From Oreocharis arfaki (taxonomy: Eukaryota; Chordata; Aves; Passeriformes; Paramythiidae): 64,000 bases of DNA. A program made the translations under genes and the position numbers. How positions within the stretch are numbered: the first letter of the stretch is position 1; each line of letters opens with the position of its first letter. Under the pieces are notes generated by a model. The model was not told the DNA's origin. It worked only from the letters and a program-made list of their open reading frames with translations, and made no database searches. The stretch is taken from NCBI GenBank assembly GCA_013398015.1, contig VZRR01012384.1, positions 9,865 through 73,864 on the forward strand, read 5' to 3'. Shown piece by piece: positions 41,101-50,004 of the stretch.

Positions 41101-44100
41101 GCCCCCGGTGTGGCCAGCACGGCGTCCTGGGCCCGTCAGGACACTGTGCTAACGTGAGGTGACAGGGCCAGCGGTGGCGGGCGTGGGGAGCGAAGGCAGG
41201 GGCCAGCGGGGCCTGTCGCTCCGCATCCGTCACCTCCGCCCACCGCGGGGCACGGAGCTGTGCAAGGTCACTGTAAGGAGCGGCGCTGGGAGCCGGGCTG
41301 GCTCAGGAGAGCTGCTCTCCCAAACACTCGCCCTTCCTTGGATGGCGGGGGAGGTGGTTTTGACAGTTTATTTGGGTGCAAAGTTGAGTTTTTGCAGGGA
41401 TAAAGGCTGCTTGTTTCACGGCCAAATAAGTTGGAAGGATGTGTCCCGATGCCATAGGGTTCTTCCACTCCCATCAGTCACAGGGCTGCCAGCAGCTCTT
41501 GGGACCAGGGCGCTCAGCCGTGGGAGGGGGCTGCAGGTCTCAGAAGGGTCCTGGTCCCCACAGCGGCTGAGCTGTGCTCCTGCCCACAGGGTAGCTCCGG
41601 CCTCCCCTGTGCTGCATGTGATGGCCACATGCTCCTGCTCCAGCTGTGGGTGGGATACTGGTGACTGGCAGATGGGTCTCTCTGTGGGACCAGACAGGCA
41701 TTTTGGAGGGGGCAGAACCATTCCCTGTTTCAGGAAGAGGCAAGGGTGGGTGCCAGAGAAGGCAGCGCAAGTGAGATGAGTGGGGGGCTCTATCTGCAGA
41801 GAGCACCAGGACTAAGCCAAAGGTAGGACCAGTCCCATCCATAGCAGTGCCTTTTCCCTGCATCTAAACGCTGCTCATTCCTTTTTGGGGTCTGGGTGTG
41901 CCCTCGTGTCGGTTGGTGCTGCTCCTTCCCCAACTCTCAGGCATCATTTTGGGGACCTGCCCTCCCAAGGACAAAGCACTGGATGCTTCTCTCTCACCAG
42001 CACCAGGCCACCAGCACATTTAACCCCCTTGCTGACACCACCCAAAGGCTATTTGATGGGAACAGAGGCTGTCAATCCAGCACAGATTGCCTGGCTCCTT
42101 GTGCTGGGCCTGCAGGAATTCGGGGCTCCCTCAGACCTCAGGCTCCCACCGCCCTGCCCGTGAGCTGCGGGGCGGCTGCGCACTGCTGCAAGGGCAAGGA
42201 GACACTCAGCCCAGCGTGAGCTTAAAAAAATAGGCATTTTTATTCCAATGGAACTAGAGAATTACGGCCCAGGAGAGGGGAGGATTACTCACATTTATCG
42301 ATAGGCTGATTAGGTTACTGCCTAAATAGCTGTGCTTGAGCAGCGCGTGTCCGCCTCAAGGAGAAGCAGCGAAGGAGCGCGTGGCGCATCGGAGACCTCA
42401 GTGTCCTTGGTGGCACGGGGAGCTCTGAGCAATGCGGGCTGGGGCGCTGTGTCTCGTCACCTAATCCTGCCTTGACGATTTACAGCTTCTCAGGAAGCAA
42501 AAGCTTGTAAGGTTTTCTTGGCTGCGTGGCTGGTCAGGCGCTGAGCTCCATCCCTCCTGCATGGCCCCGTTTGGGGGAGGGTGTGTACCCCCCCCCGCTC
42601 CCAGCCATGGCATGCTGATGGGGCACGTGCTGGGAGACGACGGTGGCATTGCCATTTGTGAGCGCCCTGGCATGAGCCAGGACAGTGTCCCACTTGTCAC
42701 AGCTATTCCTTGGCCTGGGGAGTCTGTGGCAGTGGTGTCAGGTTGGGCATCTCGTGCCTGGGTACGTGGCAGACCCCCAGGCCTGGTGTCACATTAGGAA
42801 GGGTGGGTGCCCAAATGAAGGGGCGTTTCTCCTGCGTGCTGGGTTCATCAGCGTTACCCTTGTGCTAGCAAGGCCATTGCCAGTGGATTATGCAGGGTGC
42901 CCTTGCTGGGCACCAGTGTGCCTGTGGCCCAGAACCCACCAGGAGGCCATGGCTGAAGCGGTTGTGGGTGATGTCAATCACTCCCGTGGGTCGTGGTCAA
43001 GCCAGGAATTCGGGATGCCCAATAATCCTGTTAGAGCAGCGATGGAGGAGACCAGCTCTCAGGAGGCCTCGGCTCTGCTCCCAGCTCTGTCCCACTAAGA
43101 CACAATGGGGGTGTCAGAAAAGACAGAGCTGATGGACTCTGAGTCCGACTTGAGCTGCAGGACCTTGGGGTGTTTGGGGTCGGGGAAGTCCTCGCTGAGG
43201 GCCAGGCGGATCTTGCCGTTCTGTGTCTCCCTGATGGGCTCGAGGAAGACAACGTGTTTGTTGGCGCTGGCCTTGCGGTTTGGCCCGTCGGTGGCAGGAG
43301 GGGTGGTGCTGAGGATGGAGGACTGGGCACTGCACTCCTGCGGGGGGCTGAGCGGGGCCGGCTTCTTGCAGCAGCCCAGGCAGCGGCACGGCGTGAGGTA
43401 CAAGTAGATGATCACCAGCACCAGGCTCACAACGCAGCCCAGCAGGGTCGTGAGGCCGGTGCTGAAGGTTTCCTCAGCTGGCTTGGGGTAGAGGATGGTC
43501 ACGTTGAACTCGCACATCCTGCTGAAGTTGTAGGGGTTGTTCATGGCCAAGCCTACGTAGACCCCGGAGAGCCAGGGCTTGGCTGCGGCCATCCTCAGGC
43601 TGCCGTTGCGATAGACCTCCAGGGAGAGATTGCCGTTCCCGGGGTGTTTGATGGGCTCGTGGTGAGGGGTGATCCACATGTAGGTGGTGGCTGCGTGCGG
43701 CAGGCTGGTGTTACTGGTGTTACAGGTGAGCAGGATGGGCTGGCCCACCATCACCTCCAAGTGCGAGAGGTTCGCGTCTCCGGCGCCCGCCGAGCAGTTC
43801 TCAAACATGTGGCTGTGTTTGAGGAACTTGATCAGGGACCGGGGCGCATTGTCAGAAACTTTGCAGGTATGTTCCTCAAAGAAATCTTTCACGGAGCTGA
43901 AACCTTGCTGATTCCAGCGCTGGAGCATCAGGTAGAGCGGGCAGCTGCACGTGATGGGGTTGTTGTGCAGGTACAAGCCATTGCCGATGTTTTCAGGCAG
44001 AGCCGCCAGCACCTCCACAGGGATGCTGCTCAGGCTGTTGGAGGAGAGGTCCAGCGTGCGGAGGTTGTAGATTCCCAGCCCCTGCACCGCGTGGAAGGGG

Positions 44101-47100
44101 AAGGTGGTCAGGTTGTTCCAGCTCAGGTAGACTTTCCGCAGACCACTCAGCTTGGCAAAGGCGTTTTCATCCACCCGCGTGATGCGGTTGTTGTAGAGCA
44201 GCAGCTCCTCCAGGCTCACCAGCGCCTCGAAGTAGTGCGTCTCCACGGCGTGCAGGTGGTTGGAGGACATGTCCAGGTGCCGCAGGAAGGAGGCATTGTG
44301 GAAAGCCCGCGGAGAAAGGTTCCGAATCTGGTTGTGGCTGATGTGAAGGGCCTCGAGGTGCGGGACGGTGGCCAGCCAGCGGTCGTGGAGCTCGGTGAGG
44401 GCGTTGTGGCTGAGGTCCAGCGTGGTGGTGGTGGGCGGCAGTGCCTGGGGCACCCGCAGCAGCATCTGCTGGCTGCAGCTCAGCAGGTCGGAGGTGCAGA
44501 TGCAGCCGGTGGGGCAGCGGTGGGGCTGCGGGGAGGCTCGGGGGGGGCACAGCTGGAGCAGCAGCAGGAACAGCTTTGCCACCCGCGGCCAGAGCGGGTC
44601 CGTGGGTACCGGCGAGGACATTGTGGCGGGCAGGAGCCTCTGTACAGCCCGGCGGCACAGCCAGGCTCGATGAGACACGAGAGAAAATCTGCCGCCGTCT
44701 CCCGTCTCACCGCCAGTGCCGGCTTGGCTCTACCGAGCATCCACAGACGCCTTCTTGCACCCCGCGAAAGAGGATCCCGATTCCAGCTGTGGGGCTTGAA
44801 AATACCTACGGGGCGGCATCGCCCTGCCCGCCCGGCTCTGCCGGGGCTCACCCGAAGCTGCCTCGTACCTGTGCTCCGGCCGGCCGGGGGCTGCCGGGGG
44901 TCGTGTGGAAGCCGGCGATCAGCATCAGGGGGCTGAGGCGCTCGGGCGCTCCGGGGCTGTGCTTCGGCTTGGGCGGGCTCCTCGCTGCCTCCTGGGGCTG
45001 CTCATCCCTGGAGTGCGAAGTTTCTCAGGGCTCAGCGCCGCCGGGGCACATCCGCACTCTGCGACCTCCGGGGAGCCCCGTCCGGCTCCCTCCCGGGCAG
45101 CATCTTCAGGAGCCGGGCGCGCTCCGGGAGCGCGGTCCCGCTCCTGCCCCTATTTACGCGCGGGCGGTGCGCGGCGAGGGGGCCGGGCGGGATCCCATTG
45201 GCCCCGGCGCGGGGAGTGGTGGCCGCGGCGGTGGCCCTGGCCCGGTCCCTGGCCCCGTCCCTCGCCGTGGCCCTCCCTGCGAGTGGGCAGAGCGATGCGC
45301 AGCCAGCACCGACCCTGCGTGGTCGCTTGTCCCCACGGGAGCTCAGGACCAGTTCGGCCGTAGCGGTGTGCAGCCCCTGGAGAGCCGCGACCGGCTGTGA
45401 TACGTACAGCGGCTGCTCCGCCACTGCCCAGCCTCTGGCAGAATGCTGGAATAAACCCGTCCCCTCTGGGAGCCCCTCGTGTCCCGTCCTGCACCCAGGC
45501 TGGCGGTCACCCCCCGGTGCTGCTTCTCTGCCAGCCGCGGTCCTTCCTGCTGCCCTCACCCTCGGCATCCCCACGAGCTGCGACCCCCCGGCACCCCCGG
45601 CCCTGGGGTGAGCAGGGGGGCTGATCCCGGCGGGGTCCCCATGGCAGAGGGGGTGCCGCGGGCTGCTGGCAGGGAAGGAGTGGCCATAGGGTGAAGGACA
45701 CGCAGGAATGTCATTATCCAGAGCTCGGGCGGTTAGTGGGAAGAGGAGAGCTGGGGAATTGGTTTCCATTAGGGCAGCAAAAAGCTAATTTGGCGGCTGC
45801 GGCTGCTGCAAGTCAAGGGGCTGTTAACCCCCTGCACCCCGGCTCAGCCTGTGCTGAATGGCTGCTCCCTTGCCCCTCCTGCTGTTGCTTGCCCCTGAGC
45901 CGGCCACGGAGCCAGCTCTGCTCCTTGCCAAGGGCTGTTACCAGGCCACGGCACCGGTGCCCAACGGAGACACTCATTAAGGCGACCTTCATCCGTCCTG
46001 GCTGTCCCCACTGAAGCCAGGGAGAGCCGTGGTTTCTCCCTCCTGCCTTGTGGGGGGACCTGCTTGCCCTGAGGGCACCCTGAGCTGTCCCCTTGGTGCA
46101 GGAGGGCCCCAGCCCCCAGTGTGAGGCTCTGCAGAGCATCTCCCCTGAGGTGCTGTGACCGAGGGCAGCGCTGGCTGCTTCAGCTGCCCTGCAGCAACCC
46201 AGGCTCAGGCACTGGCCCGAGGGCTGCAGCCTCAGCAAGTGCTGAAGCTCCACATCGATCCCAGAGCCGCTGAGTCGGGGTGGCAGAGGAGGAGGAGGAG
46301 GACGAGGATGGCTGCTGCTCTTTGGCTGCATTTGAGCACGTTCCCCTTGGACTGAGGGGATGCCAGCTGGGAACACTGGTGTGAGAGCGCAGGGTGGGTT
46401 GTCTGTAGTCTGAGGTCTGTGTCCCTTGGCAGGACCGAGCGTGCGACCGCGGTGCTGCTGGCGGATCCCTGCTTCCAGCTGCGCTCCATCCAGTACCTGC
46501 TGGGCCACGCCGAGCCCTCGGCCCTGGCAGCGGCCGCCCCGGCCACGGACAAGCGCCACTTCTCCCTGCACACCTGTAAGTGTTGGCCCTGCACCGGGAG
46601 CTGGGCTGTGCTCACCACCCACCACAGCTGGGGAGGGAGGAATGGGGCTGCTGGTGTCTGTGTCCCCTGCAACATGTCCCGGCCCTTTTAGTCTTGGGGA
46701 CAGGTGTCTGTGCCCTCCTCCACCACCCCAGCAGTAGCAGTTTGGATGGAGATGTATCCAGTAGTTCTGCCCTTCTCAGTGCCCAGTGCTCCCTGTCCTG
46801 GTTGGTCCTCAAGGGCAGCCACAGTCCCTGTGCATCACTCAGCAGCCTCAGGGCAGCCTGAGGGTCCCACCCACCCCACACATGCCCAGTTTGCCCCCCC
46901 AGACACAGAGTACATCAGTGCTGAGGAGCTGGCAAAGGTGGAAAAGATGCTGAACCATCTGAGTGAGGAGTCCAAGCAGGCGGCTGCTACCACACTGGTG
47001 AGTTCTCTCTCGGTCCCAGCCCTGTCCCAGTCCTCAACAGCGGCCCTGGGACACGGGGCTTTGGCTACCACTGCTAACTGCCTGGTAACCCCCACAGCCC

Positions 47101-47387
47101 ACCAGCGAGGAAGACCTGTGCCCCATCTGCTACGCACACCCCATCTCGGCCATCTTCAGGCCCTGCTCCCACAAGTCATGCAAGTGAGTAGCTCCCATGT
47201 CTGACCTCCACCAGGATGACTGCCAGCCCCTGGCCCTGCCCTGTGCCATGTGGGTGGGGGCTGATGCTCTTTCCTCCTCTGTCCCAGAGCCTGCATCAAC
47301 CAGCACCTGATGAACAACAAGGACTGCTTCTTCTGTAAGGCCACCATTACAGGGGTGGACGACTTCACCAAGCCAGCCAGCTCCTAG
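2170..47387 (+). CDS. RNF123: RNF123 (KPC1), E3 ubiquitin-protein ligase, 38 coding exons
   Basis: RNF123 is the catalytic RING subunit of the cytoplasmic KPC complex with UBAC1/KPC2. It ubiquitinates the CDK inhibitor p27 in G1 and acts on NF-kB p105; it has also been linked to damping of RIG-I/MDA5 signalling (family knowledge). Here 38 exons join in frame: 3,927 nt including stop, 1,308 residues, against ~1,314 in human. Order: N-terminal region (1-85), SPRY domain (~85-255), long helical middle, C-terminal C3HC4 RING (1255-1292). The ATG at 2170 is preferred because its first residues (MTSRGAGTAFSRKNYRL) match the family N-terminus and it has A at -3. The acceptor before this exon is at 2057, so 2058-2169 is 5' UTR. 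Exon coordinates are in the three segment entries. The gene is intact: no frameshift or missing exon. The intron after exon 34 holds AMIGO3 on the other strand. Confidence 0.96.
10313..11007 (+). other. RNF123: U12-type AT-AC intron in RNF123
   Basis: The intron between coding exons 9 and 10 starts ATATCCTTT at 10313, an exact match to the minor-spliceosome AT-AC donor consensus. It ends ...CTTCCCTAC at 11007. A branch-site-like CCCTTAAC (10989-10996) lies about 11-12 nt before the terminal AC, the short spacing typical of U12 introns. Only this pairing restores the frame: CTC CG|T TAT CCA GTG reads L-R-Y-P-V, as in the family. No GT-AG alternative at this junction keeps the conserved residues. 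Confidence 0.9.
11944..25697 (+). CDS. RNF123: RNF123 coding exons 11-30: central helical region
   Basis: Exons: 11944-12048, 12178-12303, 13431-13523, 13716-13789, 14241-14358, 14852-14951, 15399-15460, 15550-15621, 16310-16430, 17212-17313, 18484-18590, 19099-19297, 19928-20073, 20265-20348, 20661-20768, 23415-23592, 24574-24648, 25054-25141, 25400-25487, 25613-25697. Frame is continuous throughout. No named catalytic motif is visible; the region is conserved across the family as a long, mostly helical scaffold. Landmarks are DVLRSVVFFYIKSPLRVEEA (exon 15), the acidic MDDLDEDEE stretch (exon 21), the basic low-complexity linker in exon 22, and DIYWLLRVCIRTIEHGDRTG (exon 26). The intron between exons 14 and 15 is U12-type. 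The largest intron in this part, 20769-23414, includes an AT-rich block described separately. Confidence 0.95.
13790..14240 (+). other. RNF123: U12-type GT-AG intron in RNF123
   Basis: The intron after coding exon 14 begins GTATCCTTTG at 13790, the GT-AG subclass of the U12 donor consensus. TGCTTTAAC at 14222-14230 is a good branch-site match, about 10-12 nt upstream of the acceptor CAG at 14238-14240. Joining GTT CT to C TTC GAC gives V-L-F-D-V-L-R, as in vertebrate RNF123. The last 20 nt lack the long pyrimidine tract typical of U2 introns. Confidence 0.85.
20769..23414 (+). other. RNF123 intron 25 with an AT-rich block
   Basis: This 2.6 kb intron contains no recognised gene or repeat. Roughly 22,180-22,860 is markedly AT-rich compared with the GC-rich sequence on both sides, with runs such as TTTTAATTTTTTCTTAAATT and several TAATTGATT-like homeodomain-type motifs. 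It could be a conserved noncoding element or an old, unrecognised insertion. The sequence alone does not decide. Confidence 0.4.
25698..32762 (+). other. RNF123 intron 30, 7 kb, carrying a CR1 fragment
   Basis: The intron between coding exons 30 and 31 is far longer than most others in the gene. It contains one clear mobile element, the CR1 3' end at 28116-28385, followed by an AT-richer tract at about 28,980-29,720. Short reading frames in it have no recognisable product. A small internal duplication (CTTTAGAATGC twice) occurs near 30,058-30,083. Confidence 0.6.
28116..28385 (-). mobile_element. CR1 LINE 3'-end fragment (5'-truncated)
   Basis: Read on the - strand, this matches the well-known avian CR1 3' untranslated region: a stretch about a lagging hearing-type 'gaaccacgggcaggttgcc'-like conserved block, the GGGATGGGGCATCC-related segment, and the closing CCTTCCAACCCAAACCATTCTATGATTCTGTGA-type tail, seen here reversed as TCACAGAATCATAGAATGG at the left end. 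Only the terminal ~270 bases remain, the usual fate of CR1 after 5'-truncated reverse transcription. The element lies antisense to RNF123 and carries no open reading frame. Its right boundary is approximate. Confidence 0.9.
32763..47387 (+). CDS. RNF123: RNF123 coding exons 31-38: C-terminal region and RING finger
   Basis: Exons: 32763-32902, 33044-33232, 34768-34843, 35016-35100, 46433-46575, 46903-46997, 47098-47183, 47288-47387. Exons 37 and 38 encode the RING: CPIC at 1255-1258, then CSHKSC, then CKAC overlapping into the last exon, and a final CFFC ending at 1292. This gives the C3HC4 spacing that binds two zinc ions and recruits the E2. The tail after the RING is short and ends PASS before TAG at 47385-47387. 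Relative to human, the residues across the exon 34/35 junction differ (DTDVQG then TERATAV), but the flanking sequence is strongly conserved, so this looks like ordinary divergence. Confidence 0.95.
33442..33472. repeat. GGGA-rich purine microsatellite
   Basis: An imperfect GGGA/GGAA run inside the RNF123 intron between coding exons 32 and 33. It is a simple repeat with no visible function. Confidence 0.7.
37963..37998. repeat. (GGAA)9 microsatellite
   Basis: Nine perfect GGAA units in RNF123 intron 34. GGAA repeats can bind ETS-family factors, but nothing here shows that this one does. Confidence 0.95.
40032..40067. repeat. 18-bp tandem duplication
   Basis: Two adjacent near-identical 18-mers of the form CCAAAGCTRGTCCTTAYC in RNF123 intron 34. 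One position differs between the core copies, so this is a fairly recent small duplication. Confidence 0.8.
40317..40398 (+). other. Possible cryptic or alternative terminal exon in RNF123 intron 34
   Basis: A pyrimidine tract and TTTCAG precede 40317. Joined to exon 34 (which ends GG, phase 2), the segment stays open for 27 codons to TGA at 40396-40398, encoding LLNELLRQFKLPPSA then RWISNVMWDPF. No poly(A) signal is seen soon after, and an 80-nt open stretch is not unusual by chance. I do not recognise the peptide. Speculative. Confidence 0.15.
42239..42244 (-). terminator. AMIGO3: AMIGO3 poly(A) signal AATAAA
   Basis: The - strand reads AATAAA here, about 850 nt downstream of the AMIGO3 stop codon. 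That would give a 3' UTR of about 0.87 kb (42,225-43,094). It is the first canonical signal I see on that strand after the stop. Confidence 0.6.
43095..44621 (-). CDS. AMIGO3: AMIGO3, LRR/Ig neuronal adhesion protein (single coding exon)
   Basis: A type I membrane protein of the AMIGO family, involved in homophilic and heterophilic adhesion and in neurite growth control; AMIGO3 can act in the Nogo receptor complex (family knowledge). Read from the ATG at 44621 it is 508 residues; human is 504. Order: signal peptide with FLLLLQLC core, LRRNT with CPTGCICTSDLLSC, about six leucine-rich repeats, LRRCT containing NPITCSCPLYL, one Ig domain (~290-375), a membrane span at ~389-410 (LLGCVVSLVLVIIYLYL), and a tail with SAQSSILSTTPP, KHVVFLEP and SDSESISSVFSDTPIV. 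The frame is open 19 codons further up, but 44621 has CGCCACAATG context and a better placed signal peptide. Unusual: the second Ig cysteine is Gly357. AMIGO1 shares the SVFSDTPIV end, but the nested synteny and mid-tail motifs favour AMIGO3. Confidence 0.92.
   Translation of the reverse strand: MSSPVPTDPLWPRVAKLFLLLLQLCPPRASPQPHRCPTGCICTSDLLSCSQQMLLRVPQALPPTTTTLDLSHNALTELHDRWLATVPHLEALHISHNQIRNLSPRAFHNASFLRHLDMSSNHLHAVETHYFEALVSLEELLLYNNRITRVDENAFAKLSGLRKVYLSWNNLTTFPFHAVQGLGIYNLRTLDLSSNSLSSIPVEVLAALPENIGNGLYLHNNPITCSCPLYLMLQRWNQQGFSSVKDFFEEHTCKVSDNAPRSLIKFLKHSHMFENCSAGAGDANLSHLEVMVGQPILLTCNTSNTSLPHAATTYMWITPHHEPIKHPGNGNLSLEVYRNGSLRMAAAKPWLSGVYVGLAMNNPYNFSRMCEFNVTILYPKPAEETFSTGLTTLLGCVVSLVLVIIYLYLTPCRCLGCCKKPAPLSPPQECSAQSSILSTTPPATDGPNRKASANKHVVFLEPIRETQNGKIRLALSEDFPDPKHPKVLQLKSDSESISSVFSDTPIVS
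44640..44868 (-). other. AMIGO3: Candidate 5' UTR intron of AMIGO3
   Basis: On the - strand a donor CAG|GTACGAG (exon end 44869) and an acceptor CTGTACAG|AGG (exon start 44639) would remove 229 nt just before the AMIGO3 start. This would also remove the upstream in-frame ATG at 44678. The pyrimidine tract is weak, so this is inference. Confidence 0.4.
44700..45330 (-). promoter_or_regulatory. AMIGO3: CpG island upstream of AMIGO3
   Basis: Dense CpG and GC-rich sequence immediately 5' of AMIGO3, including GCGCGGGCGGTGCGCGGCGA near 45,158-45,177. It is the natural promoter candidate for AMIGO3, lying inside RNF123 intron 34. No start site can be fixed from sequence. Confidence 0.55.
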
Positions 47388-47730
47388 AGCCCCACACCAC
47401 GGGCTCCCCAGCTGAGCAGGGCAGCCCCCCTGCCCCATGCTGGCTTCTCCCCAAACGCTTGCCCTGCTCAGGGCTGTGGGACCCTCACCCAGAGGATCAG
47501 GACCCAGCACAGGGCAGCAGCGTGGGGCAGGAGGGCTGCAGGGTGGGAGAGGCCAGTGCCCAGCAGCCTCTCTGCCCTGTGGGCCATTCTCAGGGAGGGG
47601 AGCCCGAGGCCTCGGCTCTACAGCAACGCTGGGAACACATAGCAGCCCCGGGGCCAGGGCAGGGGGGCCAGGCTGGGCTTTCGGGCTGTTAACTTGCCCC
47701 TGGCTGGGGGCTGACGTCATGAAAAGCAGC

Positions 47731-47736
47731 ATTAAA
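47731..47736 (+). terminator. RNF123: RNF123 poly(A) signal ATTAAA
   Basis: ATTAAA about 345 nt after the RNF123 stop codon, followed by a T-rich segment. The implied cleavage is near 47,750, about 100 nt from the GMPPB 3' end coming from the other side. Confidence 0.7.
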
Positions 47737-47856
47737 TTATTCTTCCTTATGTGGTGCCCTGAAAGACGGGAAGGGGAAGCCAGGCCGGCCCTGGTGAGTG
47801 ACCTGGTGTTGGGGCCGCATTCAGGTGATGCTTAACAGTAAATGGAAATATAAATA

Positions 47857-47862
47857 TTTAAT
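47857..47862 (-). terminator. GMPPB: GMPPB poly(A) signal ATTAAA
   Basis: The - strand reads ATTAAA about 40 nt after the GMPPB stop codon, implying a very short 3' UTR that ends near 47,840. Confidence 0.65.
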
Positions 47863-47900
47863 CCAAGGATAGCTGGGAGCACAGGGCCTGCTGGGGGCTG

Positions 47901-49234
47901 CTACATGATGATGCGTGGCTCTGGCACGGACTCGGCGATGGATTTGTGTGGCAGCACATTGGCCCCGTTGAGGTAGAGCTCGTCGTTGACGATGACGTCC
48001 TCGCCCAGCACAGTCACGTTCTCCATACGCACCTGCCCCAGAGAGGCCCGGTCACATCCTGGGCTCAGGGCCCAGTGCCAGGCTCCTGCTCCTGCCCGCA
48101 GGGACCGCATCCCTGCAGCCGCAGCCTGAGGAGGTGGGAGGGTAAGAGCTGAATCCCAACCCCCTGCAGGGGCACCCACGTCCTCACCCACTGCCCCACG
48201 GAGCAGCTCCAGCCCACGATGCAGGACTCCAGCCAGGAATGGGAGCGGATGCGGGCCCCTTCCAGCACGGTGCAGCGTTTGATGCGCACCCCGTCCTCCA
48301 CCACCACGCCTGCCCCGATCGTCACGTTGGGGCCGATGACACAGTTTGCCCCGATCTTGGCACTGGGGTCCTGGAAGGAAGAGGGGCCATAACAGGGTCA
48401 GGCAGGCAGACAGCTCTTGGCATAGCCCATGGCATTTAGCCAGCCAGGGAAGAGGGCACAGCTTGAGGATGGCAGCGAGGACAGCGGTGGGACAAGGCAG
48501 AGAGCTCATGACGTGCATGGGGCTGGTGTGCTGGGGCTGGCACTTACCACCAGCACATTCCCTACGACACCGGGCCCCGAGTGCAGCTTCTCGGGGTGCT
48601 GAGCCCGCAGCGCCTGCAGGTACATGCACATGCCCGTAAGGAAGTCCTTTGGCTGCCCAATGTCCATCCAGAAGCCTGTGGGGACAGAGCCATGGTGACA
48701 GCCCCCAGCATGAGGGTGGCAGTGCAGGCAAGACCCCCAATGCCGCCTGCACTGTGCACAGGGCCTTACCCTGCAGCTCCATGGCGTAGAGCTGCCCATC
48801 CTGTGCCATGGCTGGGAAGATCTCCTTCTCGATGGAGGTGGGGCGCAGCTGCGAGGAAAGCACAGGGCTGAGCAGGGGGCACAGACCCCCCGTCTGGCCC
48901 AGCCTGGCCCAGCCTGGCACCCTGGCTCGTACCTGGATGCGTTGCAGGATGCCAGGGCTAAATATGTAGAGCCCAGCGTTGATCTTGTTGGACACAAAGA
49001 CGCGTGGCTTCTCCACGAAGCGGCAGATGCGGCCGGTGTCGGCCTCGCACACCACCACGCCGTACTTGGCCGGCTCCTCCACGCGGGTCACCACCAGCGA
49101 GCCCTCGCCGCCGTGCTGCCGGTGGAAACGGGCCAGCGCCGCGAAGGGGAACTCGCAGATCACGTCGCTGTTGAGGACAAAGAAGGGCTCCCCGTCCTCG
49201 GCCAGCAGGTCCCGCGCCAGCGCCAGCGGCCCCG
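47901..49234 (-). CDS. GMPPB: GMPPB, mannose-1-phosphate guanylyltransferase beta (partial: last five coding exons)
   Basis: The cytosolic enzyme joins mannose-1-phosphate and GTP to give GDP-mannose and pyrophosphate, the mannose donor for N-glycans, GPI anchors and dystroglycan O-mannosylation (family knowledge). Exons on the - strand in coding order: 49234-48933, 48848-48770, 48675-48548, 48370-48188, 48032-47901. They total 824 nt with matching phases and a TAG stop. Visible features are FFVLNSDVIC (metal/nucleotide region), RFVEKPRVFVSNKINAG, FWMDIGQPKDF, and the left-handed beta-helix repeats IGANCVIGPNVTIGAGVVVE, ending in EPRIIM. The first exon shown starts with the last two bases of an Ala codon equivalent to human residue ~87. 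The N-terminal GGxGTRL nucleotidyltransferase signature is absent from the window because of the gap at 49,539-50,004. This looks like an assembly problem, not gene decay. Confidence 0.93.
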
Positions 49235-49538
49235 CTGCGCGGCCGTGAGTGACGCCGCAGGGACGTAGTGAGCCCAGCGCCCGGGTCCTGCTGGCCCCAC
49301 CTCTGTCCGTCCCAGCATCCCTCCCAAGTCCCCAGTCCCTCTGGATCCTCACCCGGCCCGCTGTCCCTGGTCCTGCCCGTAGCATACCTCTCCCGATGCC
49401 CCTGCTCCTCCCGGCCGTACCCAGCCATAGCCATGCTGCTGCCCATGGTGTCCCACTCCTGGTGTTCCCCACCCCTACCCATCCATACCCACCCTAATGC
49501 CCACGGTGCCCCTCTCCCAGCGTCCCCAGCACCGCCGT

Positions 49539-50004
49539 NNNNNNNNNNNNNNNNNNNNNNNNNNNNNNNNNNNNNNNNNNNNNNNNNNNNNNNNNNNNNN
49601 NNNNNNNNNNNNNNNNNNNNNNNNNNNNNNNNNNNNNNNNNNNNNNNNNNNNNNNNNNNNNNNNNNNNNNNNNNNNNNNNNNNNNNNNNNNNNNNNNNNN
49701 NNNNNNNNNNNNNNNNNNNNNNNNNNNNNNNNNNNNNNNNNNNNNNNNNNNNNNNNNNNNNNNNNNNNNNNNNNNNNNNNNNNNNNNNNNNNNNNNNNNN
49801 NNNNNNNNNNNNNNNNNNNNNNNNNNNNNNNNNNNNNNNNNNNNNNNNNNNNNNNNNNNNNNNNNNNNNNNNNNNNNNNNNNNNNNNNNNNNNNNNNNNN
49901 NNNNNNNNNNNNNNNNNNNNNNNNNNNNNNNNNNNNNNNNNNNNNNNNNNNNNNNNNNNNNNNNNNNNNNNNNNNNNNNNNNNNNNNNNNNNNNNNNNNN
50001 NNNN
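49539..50004. other. Assembly gap (466 N) hiding the 5' part of GMPPB
   Basis: A run of N flanked by GC-rich sequence and, on the right, by a tandem repeat. The start codon and first ~86 codons of GMPPB are in neither flank (49,235-49,538 or 50,005-50,420), so they must lie in the gap. The gap length may be nominal. Confidence 0.95.

Larger units (their letters stand above)
35101..46432 (+). other. RNF123 intron 34, 11.3 kb, host of AMIGO3
   Basis: The largest intron of RNF123. It holds the complete AMIGO3 coding region with its 3' UTR and GC-rich 5' flank on the opposite strand at about 42,225-45,330. From 35,101 to 42,200 I recognise only a GGAA microsatellite, a small 18-bp duplication at 40032-40067 and one possible cryptic exon at 40317-40398. 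A second GC/CpG-rich patch lies near 41,100-41,290 with no gene assigned. Confidence 0.75.

Noticed and set aside
44622..44678. A 19-residue N-terminal extension of AMIGO3
   Set aside because: The downstream ATG has the stronger context and a normal signal peptide, and a likely 5' UTR intron would remove the upstream ATG.
43170..44936. A 588-codon open frame on the + strand
   Set aside because: It is exactly antisense to AMIGO3 and reflects that gene's high GC third positions. The translated sequence has no domain features, while the - strand has clear LRR, Ig and membrane segments.
45032..45769. A 245-codon frame on the - strand
   Set aside because: It lies in the CpG island upstream of AMIGO3. 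The Arg/Gly/Pro/Ala-rich translation is typical of GC-rich noncoding DNA.
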